A DNA stretch of 64,000 nt. Source: Hoylesella nanceiensis DSM 19126 = JCM 15639. Its GTDB lineage: Bacteria > Bacteroidota > Bacteroidia > Bacteroidales > Bacteroidaceae. The stretch is from assembly GCF_000379965.1 (NCBI RefSeq), contig NZ_KB904333.1:154185-218184 (forward strand), read 5' to 3'. The notes beneath the pieces are model-generated. The model was not told where the DNA came from and did no database searches. It saw only the letters and a program-made list of their open reading frames with translations. Positions 16,348-24,685 of this stretch are shown piece by piece (within the stretch, counting starts at the first letter, position 1; each line of letters opens with the position of its first letter). The translations under genes were made by a program, and so were the position numbers.

Positions 16348-17814
16348 ATGAATGCAATTGAAGTAAACAACATATCTAAGCGCTATGGCAAGGTACAAGC
16401 ATTGAACAACGTTAGCTTTTCTGTAAAGAAAGGCGAAGTGTTTGGGCTCATTGGACCTGATGGAGCAGGCAAAACATCGATGTACCGCATACTTTGTTCG
16501 TTGCTTCTTCCAGACAATGGGACTGCAATTGTTGATAAATTCGACGTGGTTCAGCAAATGAAAGAGATCAGAAAGCGAATCGGTTACATGCCAGGTAAGT
16601 TCTCACTTTATCAAGATTTGACAATAGAAGAGAACCTAAAGTTCTTTGCAACGCTCTTTAATACAACGGTAGAAGAGAACTATGACTCAATAAAAGCCAT
16701 CTATTCTCAAATCGAAAAGTTCAAAAATAGGAAAGCAGGTGCACTCTCAGGAGGCATGAAACAGAAGCTAGCTTTATGCTGTTCGCTAATTCATCAGCCC
16801 AGTATTCTCTTCTTAGATGAGCCTACTACGGGGGTAGACCCAGTGAGTCGCAAAGAGTTTTGGGAAATACTTGCACAACTGAAAGAGCGGGATATAACCA
16901 TAGTTGCATCTACTCCTTACCTTGATGAAGTGAGACGTTGCGAACGAGTTGCCTTTCTTTCTGAAGGAACCATAAAGGGAATAGGAACCCCTAACGAGAT
17001 TCTTACAGAATTTAAAGAAATCTTTAACCCACCAAGCATCGTGCGTGAAGAAGCACATAAGATAGAGAAAGAGGCTGAGAATGTAATTGAAGTAGAACAT
17101 CTTGTTAAGGCCTTTGGTTCTTTTCACGCTGTAGACGATATCTCTTTTACGGTAAAGAAAGGCGAAATATTTGGTTTCTTAGGTGCCAACGGAGCAGGAA
17201 AAACCACAGCAATGCATATACTTACAGGCCTAAATCAGCCTACAAGCGGAACAGGAAGAGTGGTAGGTTTCGACATTCGCACTGAATATGAGCAGATAAA
17301 AAAGCACATTGGCTATATGAGTCAGAAGTTCTCGCTATACGAAGACCTTACGGTTGCAGAGAATATCAGTCTATTTGCAGGCATATATGGTATGCAAGAC
17401 GATGAGATAAGCCATAAAACCGATGAATTATTGCAACGCTTAAATTTCTCAGAACATCGCAACACGCTGGTTTCAGGTCTACCTTTAGGGTGGAAACAGA
17501 AATTGGCTTTCTCTGTAAGTATCTTCCATAATCCTGGCATTGTGTTCTTAGATGAGCCCACAGGAGGCGTAGATCCCGCCACACGTCGTCAGTTTTGGGA
17601 ACTCATTTATGATGCTGCTAAGTGTGGAATAACCATCTTTGTAACCACACACTATATGGACGAAGCTGAATATTGCGACAGAATATCTATTATGGTAGAC
17701 GGCAAAATAAAGGCATTGGGTACACCCGAAGAACTGAAAGAAAAACTTAATCAACCCGATATGGATCACGTTTTCACGCATCTTGCACGCCAAGCTACAC
17801 GCAGTTCAGACTAA
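16348..17814 (+). CDS. Tandem ABC transporter ATPase (YbhF-like)
   Basis: A 488-residue cytoplasmic protein made of two fused ABC ATPase domains that power the export complex. Domain 1 (about 4-225) has Walker A GPDGAGKTS at 36-44, signature LSGGMKQKLAL and Walker B ILFLDEPTTGVDP. Domain 2 (about 245-480) has Walker A GANGAGKTT, Walker B IVFLDEPTGGVDP and a changed signature, LPLGWKQKLAF, which is usual for the second half of YbhF/YhiH-type proteins. The H-loops differ: domain 1 has STPYLDE in place of STH, domain 2 has the normal TTHYMDE, so only one site may be fully active. The ATP-binding genes and permeases follow without promoter-sized gaps. Confidence 0.94.
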   Translation: MNAIEVNNISKRYGKVQALNNVSFSVKKGEVFGLIGPDGAGKTSMYRILCSLLLPDNGTAIVDKFDVVQQMKEIRKRIGYMPGKFSLYQDLTIEENLKFFATLFNTTVEENYDSIKAIYSQIEKFKNRKAGALSGGMKQKLALCCSLIHQPSILFLDEPTTGVDPVSRKEFWEILAQLKERDITIVASTPYLDEVRRCERVAFLSEGTIKGIGTPNEILTEFKEIFNPPSIVREEAHKIEKEAENVIEVEHLVKAFGSFHAVDDISFTVKKGEIFGFLGANGAGKTTAMHILTGLNQPTSGTGRVVGFDIRTEYEQIKKHIGYMSQKFSLYEDLTVAENISLFAGIYGMQDDEISHKTDELLQRLNFSEHRNTLVSGLPLGWKQKLAFSVSIFHNPGIVFLDEPTGGVDPATRRQFWELIYDAAKCGITIFVTTHYMDEAEYCDRISIMVDGKIKALGTPEELKEKLNQPDMDHVFTHLARQATRSSD

Positions 17815-17845
17815 AACACATTTTCAACTCAAATGTTCAATATAC

Positions 17846-18904
17846 ATGAAGCAATTCTTTTCATTTATTATCAAAGAGACTAAGCACATTGTTCGTGATA
17901 AACGTACAATGCTAATGCTATTCGGAATGCCGATAGTTATGATGCTTCTATTTGGCTTTGCCGTCACTAACGATGTTAAAAATATACGAGTTGTTATCGT
18001 TACGAGCAACTCTGACTATGCAACTCAACAGGTTGTCAATCGCTTAGCCGCATCAGAATACTTCAAAATAACAAAGGTTGTCGACACACCTGCAGAGGCT
18101 GAGCAAGTTATTCGTGCACAAAAAGCAGATATAGCAGTGGTGTTTGCTCAAGACTTTGCAAGCCGAAAGTCTGGCTATCAGCTTATGATTGATGCCACAG
18201 ACCCTAACATGGCGCAGCAATGGACAACCTATGCCAATGCCGTAATCAATAATTATGAAAATGATATAGTAAATACAAAGTTGCTATATAATCCACAAAT
18301 GAAATCTGCCTACAACTTTGTTCCTGCCATTATGGGCACGTTGTTGATGCTGGTTTGCGCCATGATGACGTCTATTTCAATTGTGCGAGAAAAAGAGAAA
18401 GGCACAATGGAGGTGCTTCTTGTATCTCCCATACGTCCTTTAATGATTGTCGTTGCCAAAGTAATTCCATACTTAGTACTTGCTTTTGTTATCCTAATTG
18501 TAATACTTCTTATGGCAACATTTGTATTAAACGTGCCCATACAAGGCTCTTTGTTTTGGATTTTCTTTGTATCAACAATATATATCCTCTTAGCTTTGTC
18601 GCTCGGTTTACTCGTTTCTACCATTGCAAAGACCCAATTAATGGCACTACTCATATCGGCAATGGTATTAATGACGCCCATCATAATGCTTTCTGGAATG
18701 ATGTTTCCCATTGAATCGATGCCCAAAATATTGCAATATGTGTCGGCAGTTGTACCAACTCGCTACTATATTAGCGCCATGCGTAAGCTGATGATTATGG
18801 GAGTTGGAATAGAACAAATATACTATGAAGTGATAGTGCTTATAGGAATGTTCGCAACATTGCTAATTCTTTCACTCGCTAAGTTTAACAAACGATTAGA
18901 ATAA
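17846..18904 (+). CDS. ABC-2 type permease (YbhS-like)
   Basis: A 352-residue inner-membrane permease of the ABC-2 group. It has an N-terminal helix (MLMLFGMPIVMMLLFGFAV), a large periplasmic domain (about 45-165) and five C-terminal helices starting with FVPAIMGTLLMLVCAMMTS; VREKEKGTMEVLLVSPI is the conserved cytoplasmic loop of this group. An ATG at 17,783 would overlap the ATPase gene and add a hydrophilic 21-residue lead that other members lack, so the start at 17,846 is chosen. It should form a heterodimer with the next gene product, 5 bp downstream. Confidence 0.93.
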   Translation: MKQFFSFIIKETKHIVRDKRTMLMLFGMPIVMMLLFGFAVTNDVKNIRVVIVTSNSDYATQQVVNRLAASEYFKITKVVDTPAEAEQVIRAQKADIAVVFAQDFASRKSGYQLMIDATDPNMAQQWTTYANAVINNYENDIVNTKLLYNPQMKSAYNFVPAIMGTLLMLVCAMMTSISIVREKEKGTMEVLLVSPIRPLMIVVAKVIPYLVLAFVILIVILLMATFVLNVPIQGSLFWIFFVSTIYILLALSLGLLVSTIAKTQLMALLISAMVLMTPIIMLSGMMFPIESMPKILQYVSAVVPTRYYISAMRKLMIMGVGIEQIYYEVIVLIGMFATLLILSLAKFNKRLE

Positions 18905-18909
18905 AAGCC

Positions 18910-19995
18910 ATGACTATAAAGTATCTTTTACGAAAAGAGTTCACACAAATACGTAGAGACCCGTTTCTTCCACGGCTTATCTTTTTCTATCCCATCATGC
19001 TTATGTGCGTAATGCCATGGATTATGAACATGGAAGTAAAGAATATTGTGGTAGATGTTGTTGATAACGACCGCTCAACTCAGTCGCAACAGCTGGTACA
19101 TGAAATAGAAGCAAGTAAATATTTTATCTTTCATGGTCAGCAACCAACCTACTCTAAAGCTCTCGATAACATCGAACGTTCTAAAGCAGACATTGCTATC
19201 GTTATACCACAGCATTATAGCCGAAATCTAACACAAGGCAAAATGCCACAAGTACTCATTGCAGCTAACGCCATAAATGGCATAAAAGGAGCAATGGGAG
19301 CAGGCTATCTTTCTCAAATAGTGTCTGCGAATGCCATTCCAACAGCATCTGCAATTCAATCAAAAATATCCACGTTATATCTCTATAACAAGCATCTCAA
19401 CTTCAAACTCTTTATGATTCCTGCTCTTTTTGCTATGTTGATAATGATGGTAACGGGCTTTTTACCAACACTTAACATTGTTAGTGAAAAAGAAAAGGGA
19501 ACGATTGAGCAGATAAATGTAACGCCAGTAGGTAAAGGAACATTCATACTTTCGAAGCTTATACCCTATTGGATCATCGCATTCTTCATCATAACCATTT
19601 GTCTTGCATTGGCTTGGGGTGTGTATGGCATAACCCCTGTGGGCAATGTTGCACTCATCTACTTGCTTGCAATGCTGCTTGCGCTGTTCTTTTCGTCGTT
19701 CGGACTCATCATTTCGAACTACTCCGACAACATGCAACAAGCCATATTTGTGATGTGGTTCTTCGTTGTTATATTGCTTTTGCTATCTGGCTTATTCACT
19801 CCCACACGTTCTATGCCGCCGTTTGCCTATCTCACTACCTACATAAATCCCGTGAGTTACTTTATCGAAGCCATGCGTACGGTATTTATTCGAGGTGGTA
19901 ATTTCAGTAATATTGCCCACCAAGTATTTGCATTAGTTGGCATATCGCTAGTTATGAGTGGCTGGGCTGTGTTGAGTTATAAGAAGAATAACTAG
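18910..19995 (+). CDS. ABC-2 type permease (YbhR-like)
   Basis: A 361-residue second permease of the exporter, with the same layout as its upstream neighbour: membrane helix LIFFYPIMLMCVMPWIMNM, a periplasmic domain about 40-170, then helices from FMIPALFAMLIMMVTGFLP on. The loop SEKEKGTIEQINVTPV corresponds to the VREKEKGTMEVLLVSPI loop of the partner, so the two arose by duplication. It is the last gene of the operon. No terminator follows directly; the first strong one is at about 20,510. Confidence 0.93.
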   Translation: MTIKYLLRKEFTQIRRDPFLPRLIFFYPIMLMCVMPWIMNMEVKNIVVDVVDNDRSTQSQQLVHEIEASKYFIFHGQQPTYSKALDNIERSKADIAIVIPQHYSRNLTQGKMPQVLIAANAINGIKGAMGAGYLSQIVSANAIPTASAIQSKISTLYLYNKHLNFKLFMIPALFAMLIMMVTGFLPTLNIVSEKEKGTIEQINVTPVGKGTFILSKLIPYWIIAFFIITICLALAWGVYGITPVGNVALIYLLAMLLALFFSSFGLIISNYSDNMQQAIFVMWFFVVILLLLSGLFTPTRSMPPFAYLTTYINPVSYFIEAMRTVFIRGGNFSNIAHQVFALVGISLVMSGWAVLSYKKNN

Positions 19996-20172
19996 TATAA
20001 ACCACTGCAACTGCAAACAATATGTGTAGAAAAAGCCCTCCCCTCCTCCGCTTATTCTCTATATTGAACAAGCAATAGGAGAGTTAAAAGAGGGAAAGAA
20101 TAGGAGATAAAACACACCATCATAACGCACTTCCCATTTTATCACACAACTATCTTACTATCAACGCCTTAT
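19996..20172. other. Gap after the export operon with pyrimidine/purine-rich arms
   Basis: No gene. A pyrimidine-rich stretch (about 20,038-20,062, CCCTCCCCTCCTCC) is followed by a purine-rich one (about 20,076-20,113), a loose inverted arrangement. Similar stretches precede arrays C and D. Confidence 0.3.
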
Positions 20173-20282
20173 AAAGTCACTGTTTTTATACCCTAAAAGC
20201 AGTGACTTTACCTTTCAATAGCATTCCTTTTACAATGTAAAAGCAGCGATATTGCAAAGGAGTTCTATAGCTCTGAGATTTT
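20173..20282. repeat. 22-bp phased A/T-tract array B (about five units)
   Basis: Units start at 20,173, 20,195, 20,217, 20,239 and a weak fifth at 20,261. Units 2 and 4 begin AAAAGCAG. Units 1 and 2 form an inverted pair (AAAGTCACTG / CAGTGACTTT). It lies between convergent genes, so it is not a promoter element there. Confidence 0.7.
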
Positions 20283-20455
20283 TGTTTGTTTCCTCATACA
20301 TCTCTCTTATTTATTTTTTCCTCATCATTAATATCTTTTCTATCCAACATCTCTTCCTTCTAAATATTTTAATAGGCTGCTAAACAAAAGCAATATAAAA
20401 GTGTTTTGAAACGAAAGTTTTTCATATCAATGGCACAAAACACGTTTCTTTTATT

Positions 20456-20562
20456 TAACTTTGTGACGAATGAGATTATATTACATCATAAATAGTGGAA
20501 GAATAAAATAAAGACCTGTTATTTAGACACCCTCTTCTAGTTCTAAATAATAGGTCTTTTTC
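20456..20562 (+). ncRNA. Possible small RNA ending in a strong terminator
   Basis: A TAACTTTG -7 match at about 20,454-20,461 is followed about 50 bp later by the terminator at 20,510-20,562, with no reading frame between. The -33 region is poor. It may equally be just the shared terminator of the flanking convergent genes. Confidence 0.2.
20510..20562. terminator. Bidirectional terminator between the export operon and cutC
   Basis: The stem AAAGACCTGTTATTTAGA / TCTAAATAATAGGTCTTT has one bulge and a T run on the plus strand (A run on the other side). It serves convergent genes. Confidence 0.8.
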
Positions 20563-20701
20563 ATTTATCAGCTAACAAAAACTCAGCTATTAGAAGCTTT
20601 TCAGGTTGCAAATTCAAGCACAAAGAAATAAATTGTCTTTGCTAATAATTTGTATTTTTTATCCTTATAGAGATTATCCTATAAAGATATCTATCATCCA
20701 A

Positions 20702-21460
20702 TCACTCCTTCTCCATCAAAGCCGCTATCGTGTTGCTCACTCTGCGCTCTGTTGTTAGCATGATAGTATCTTCGTCTGCGCCCTCAGCTCCCATGTAAAC
20801 GGAGGGGTTGGAATATGTCATTAGACTTGAATAGGGCTCACGAGCAGAGAAATGGAAGGCACGAACAGACGCTTCTTGATGAATATGTGCGATGTTCTTT
20901 TCATTCACTCCACAGCCAGCCATAATCCTTATGCGCCCTTTTGACAATTCTTCTAGACGACGAAGTAAGGGTATTCCGAGCTCAGCAGTGGGCTGTTGAC
21001 CAGATGTAAGAACTCTATCAAAGCCTAGAGAGATAAGCTGTTCCAATGCTTTCTCAGGCTCTTTACAACGATCAAAGGCACGATGAAAGGTTGTACTCAT
21101 ACCTTTTGCATGCGACATTAGATATTGATTGGCTTCCACATCGATGTCTCCTTCAGCCGTTAAACAACCAAACACAACCCCATCTACGCCTAATTCACGA
21201 CAAAGGTCGATATCCATTGCCATACGTTGAAGCTCTTGTTGGGTGTAAAGAAAGTCGCCTCCACGATTACGAATGATGACATGTAGACGTGTTTCGTTCA
21301 AAACTTGCCTCGACATCTTTATCTCTCCGTACGAAGGAGTGGTGCCACCTTCGGGTATTCCCATACAAAGTTCAACACGATCTGCCCCACCTTTCTGTGC
21401 TTCTAAACAGCTTTCAACACTGTTAGCACATATTTCTATCTCAAAATCTCTACGATTCAT
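20702..21460 (-). CDS. cutC: Copper homeostasis protein CutC
   Basis: A 252-residue cytoplasmic TIM-barrel protein of the CutC family, linked to copper tolerance in bacteria although the biochemical role is unsettled. Typical blocks are FEIEICANSVESCLEAQKGG, ADRVELCMGIPEGGTTPSYG at the start, FHRAFDRCKEPEKAL, DRVLTSGQQPTAELGIPLL, and IMAGCGVNEKNI near residue 190. Length is normal. It starts 3 bp after the end of the transglutaminase-fold gene on the same strand, so the two are co-transcribed. Confidence 0.93.
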   Translation of the reverse strand: MNRRDFEIEICANSVESCLEAQKGGADRVELCMGIPEGGTTPSYGEIKMSRQVLNETRLHVIIRNRGGDFLYTQQELQRMAMDIDLCRELGVDGVVFGCLTAEGDIDVEANQYLMSHAKGMSTTFHRAFDRCKEPEKALEQLISLGFDRVLTSGQQPTAELGIPLLRRLEELSKGRIRIMAGCGVNEKNIAHIHQEASVRAFHFSAREPYSSLMTYSNPSVYMGAEGADEDTIMLTTERRVSNTIAALMEKE

Positions 21461-21463
21461 GCT

Positions 21464-24061
21464 TTATAGTTTACTGCTTGTTTTAACCAATTGCTCGCCC
21501 AATCCAATGGTATAACCTTGAGATAAGAACACAATACGATTGAAGGTATCGGCAATAATGAATATGGGTAACTGCTCAGTGTTGTGCAATTTCATTTCTC
21601 TTACAATCTCTTGTTGAATCAATCCGTCCTTATCTATACCAAAAATAGTATTGTTTGGGAGATTAGGGAACTCGCCTTTTTGTGCTTGGAACTTCTTTGC
21701 TTCTGCCTCATTCTTAAAGAGTAAGACAAAAGGACGACCCCATTTATCGAGCTTTTCTTTCATCTTTTCAATATCATGTAGGGCGTGATTGGTTGGTTCT
21801 TGACCAATTCCTAATACTCCTAACACATAATATCCTCTTCCTGTTTGGCTTAATATCGACACACTTTGACCGTCTTTATCGAATAAGTCCTCACTATTAA
21901 AGCTACCAATAACCTTCACTCCTTCGCTTTCTTGGCGTACTTCGAGCGGAAGTGTGGTTGTTTTTCCAGGCTCAATCTTGAAGAACGTGGTATGAGCAAG
22001 AACGCTACCATCAGCCATACGCTGACCTGTTACAAGGATATAGGTACCCTCATCAAGGGTAGCACCATTTTTAAAGGTATTCGACCATGTTGATCCTCCG
22101 CCCATATCTACCTGTCCTTCGTCGAAATTCATCATCCAGGTCTGGCCATAAACAATTTTACTTATAGTGAAATGGCTATAATATTTAGGATCATCAAGGA
22201 ATCCATCAGGAGTAAAAGTCAACACCAATTTACCTGTTTTTGCGGTATGTTGCTCCACTGTTTCAAAGTCAACATCCACCCAATTTCCATTTTGTCGATA
22301 TTGAATTTTACCTGTAACAGGATCCATTCGAGCCTCTATATCTAAGCTACGAGCTACATCTACGAAGAAAATATTACGACTTCTGCTGTCTGTAACCCTA
22401 CTCTCCCACACACTTATTGGGGTCTGTGGAATACGCATAGCACGAGTATCAGGATTCATTCGAATATTCTTTCTAATCCAATCTACCAACAAAGCAGGAT
22501 TCTTTCTAAAACTTACAGCCTCCTTTGCAAATGCCTTTTCAAAGAACTTTTTAAATGGTTTGAGTATCATTTCACTCTCAATACGTGGTGAAAGCTGATT
22601 ACTCTTTGCATTCATGTGATCTTCTAAGATCTCCATAGGCATGTCACGGAGGTCTTTATCGCTCAATGTTTGGAGTAAATTAATTGCTCTTTCTTGCTTA
22701 TCGGCATATTTTTCAACAAACGCTTGAATTACTTTCCAATTGCCTCTTGCCTTTATTATATAAGGTATTGCAGCACTATATCGATAATTTTTCATCGACT
22801 CTTCGGTTGGAAAGGTTGCAATATAAGCGTGACGAATAGAGTCTTCGTATGCAAAACGACGATTATTTTCCTCTCTTTGAGCCTTTGTTACAGCTGGTAA
22901 AGAGGCAATTTGACGAGGTGGAACAATGTCAAGATTAGCCTCTTTAGGTACATTATTTTCGTTATAATCGAGTTTTATTGTGATGAATTTATCCTTTCCA
23001 AAAGATGCTTTAGCATAACCAAACTGATTGTCTTTCGATGCCCATACAATCAAATCTCCCTTTCCTGCAGAAAGGAAAGTAGAGCCATCGGGTTCGGTGT
23101 ACTTTGATACTGCAGTAAAGAACTCGGCATAATTATAAATTTTAAAATCCACTCTGGCATAATCAACGGGCTTTCCTGCCTTGTCGATAACCTTGAAATC
23201 GATTCGTGATGTACTGCCATAATTATCAATTAGATTGATTTCTGTGAAGTTATTAGTGCGCAACATCACTTCTTCAGGACCCTCATAATCTCCAAAAGCA
23301 CGTGTATGCATCAACATTGCACGTGATGCTGGCTCGTTAAACCAAGCGAGATTGAGAACTGGTTCGGGCTCACATGCGCCTAAAAAATACCACTTTCCGT
23401 CTGCCCAAGCCTCAACCCATGCATGGTTATCGTCGGTATGTGCCCATCGAGGAGTATAGACTTGGCGAGCTGGAATGCCAATAGAACGAAGCGCAGCAAC
23501 GGTAAATGTGCTTTCTTCTCCACAGCGTCCACGTCCTGTTTTTATTGATTGTAGAGGCGAAGAGGTGCGTGCATCCGAAGGCTCATAGGTAACTCTTTCG
23601 TGACACCAGTGGTTCACTTCGAGTATAGCATCTTTCATAGAAAGACCTTTTACCCTTTCGCTTAGCTCACGATAGAATATTACACGAGAGCTATCAAGAG
23701 GCTCATTGTTCACACGCATGGGCAGAACAAAGTGCCTAAAGAGCAACTCTGGCACTGTTTTTCCCCACGACATGGTTTGCTTTGTGCGCAAAGCTGTTCG
23801 TATATTGTTAAGATGATAAGACGTAGGATAATCTGTTGCGTCGGCTACTGGCATGTAAGCGTATAAGAAATGCAATGCTTCTTCCTCTTCAGGAGACACT
23901 TTTAGTCCCTTTGTGTTATAGAACTTCTTGCCAATAACGTTCATTTTAGTCTGAAAAGCCTTTTCTACTTTCTGTCTAAAGTTAGCATCTGTAATAAAAT
24001 GTTGTGCATAAGTCATGCAACTTACAGCCATAAAAAGCAGGCTCAGTAATATTTTCTTCAT
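21464..24061 (-). CDS. Large secreted transglutaminase-fold protein with C-terminal thioredoxin-like segment
   Basis: An 865-residue exported protein. The ATG at 24,061 gives a clean signal peptide (MKKILLSLLFMAVSCMTYAQ); an upstream ATG would add 38 unlikely residues. The transglutaminase core is at about 150-240: catalytic Cys180 in GRGRCGEES, His213 in DDNHAWVEAW, then WYFLGACEPEPVLN at the position of the third catalytic residue. After it comes an Ig-like stretch (about 265-330) and a long helical/beta region. The last 110 residues (RPFVLLFKNEAEAKKFQ, then LPIFIIADTFNRIVFLSQGY) look like a thioredoxin-like fold without CxxC. It is probably a periplasmic or surface peptidase-like protein. 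The minus-strand -7 box TACTTTTG at 24,173-24,180 gives a leader of roughly 105 nt. Confidence 0.8.
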   Translation of the reverse strand: MKKILLSLLFMAVSCMTYAQHFITDANFRQKVEKAFQTKMNVIGKKFYNTKGLKVSPEEEEALHFLYAYMPVADATDYPTSYHLNNIRTALRTKQTMSWGKTVPELLFRHFVLPMRVNNEPLDSSRVIFYRELSERVKGLSMKDAILEVNHWCHERVTYEPSDARTSSPLQSIKTGRGRCGEESTFTVAALRSIGIPARQVYTPRWAHTDDNHAWVEAWADGKWYFLGACEPEPVLNLAWFNEPASRAMLMHTRAFGDYEGPEEVMLRTNNFTEINLIDNYGSTSRIDFKVIDKAGKPVDYARVDFKIYNYAEFFTAVSKYTEPDGSTFLSAGKGDLIVWASKDNQFGYAKASFGKDKFITIKLDYNENNVPKEANLDIVPPRQIASLPAVTKAQREENNRRFAYEDSIRHAYIATFPTEESMKNYRYSAAIPYIIKARGNWKVIQAFVEKYADKQERAINLLQTLSDKDLRDMPMEILEDHMNAKSNQLSPRIESEMILKPFKKFFEKAFAKEAVSFRKNPALLVDWIRKNIRMNPDTRAMRIPQTPISVWESRVTDSRSRNIFFVDVARSLDIEARMDPVTGKIQYRQNGNWVDVDFETVEQHTAKTGKLVLTFTPDGFLDDPKYYSHFTISKIVYGQTWMMNFDEGQVDMGGGSTWSNTFKNGATLDEGTYILVTGQRMADGSVLAHTTFFKIEPGKTTTLPLEVRQESEGVKVIGSFNSEDLFDKDGQSVSILSQTGRGYYVLGVLGIGQEPTNHALHDIEKMKEKLDKWGRPFVLLFKNEAEAKKFQAQKGEFPNLPNNTIFGIDKDGLIQQEIVREMKLHNTEQLPIFIIADTFNRIVFLSQGYTIGLGEQLVKTSSKL

Positions 24062-24172
24062 AGATTTGTTTTTAGTTAATCCGACTTTCAATAGTCTTAT
24101 AATATGCTTTTGCAATATTCGTAAAAAAAAACAAGATACACAAATGTTTTCATATAAATTGCTATCATAAAA

Positions 24173-24180
24173 CAAAAGTA
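24173..24180 (-). promoter_or_regulatory. -7 box for the transglutaminase-fold/cutC operon
   Basis: The reverse complement is TACTTTTG, matching TAnnTTTG. Confidence 0.5.
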
Positions 24181-24370
24181 TTCGCCTTAGAATACAAACA
24201 CTTCACCGCCAAGTGACAAAGCGAGCATTTATTTAATGAAAAGGAGAATTATAAGATGACTTTTAAAGATGAAATAAGGAGATAATAATCATGAATTAAA
24301 AGCTATTTTCACCCCCTTCAGAACGAAGTTATTCTCCCCTTATCCTCCACTCTCAATCTCTTTATTCTTC
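24181..24370. other. Gap with loose purine/pyrimidine inverted arms
   Basis: No gene. AAGGAGAATTATAAG (about 24,240) and ATAAGGAGATAAT (about 24,271) face ATTCTCCCCTTATCCTCC (about 24,331), a loose stem next to array C. South of array C, 24,481-24,685 holds nothing further I can name. Confidence 0.3.
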
Positions 24371-24480
24371 GATAGAGTAGCACCTTCGTTATAAAAGCAG
24401 TGAGATTGGGGTGTAAAAGCAGTGCTATTACAACGTAAAAGGATTGAAAATGCAATGCAAATTCAATCCTTTTATTTCAT
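24371..24480. repeat. 22-bp phased A/T-tract array C (five units)
   Basis: Units start at 24,371, 24,393, 24,415, 24,437 and 24,459. Units 2-4 begin AAAAGCAGTG, AAAAGCAGTG and AAAAGGATTG. Units 4 and 5 form a perfect inverted pair (AAAAGGATTGAA / TTCAATCCTTTT), which could also act as a weak terminator. Confidence 0.75.
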
Positions 24481-24685
24481 CATAATATAATTATCACATT
24501 ACAGATGCTTTTAAGTTGAAATAGAAAGGCGATGAAGAATACTTGAAACGAGAACCCTATTGCATTTTTGAATGATGCTGTTGATACCTCGAACAATGTT
24601 TTTATCTTCTCAATTCACCCTTATTCCGTCCTTTTACAAAAGTTATTAGAAACTTTATGATAAGCATCTCTACCCTTATCCTCCT

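Noticed and set aside
18310-18726. 138-codon minus-strand frame
   Set aside because: Antisense to the YbhS-like permease; low-complexity content typical of a shadow.
24371-24480. CRISPR array
   Set aside because: Units are directly adjacent, 22 bp, degenerate and without unique spacers; no cas genes are near.
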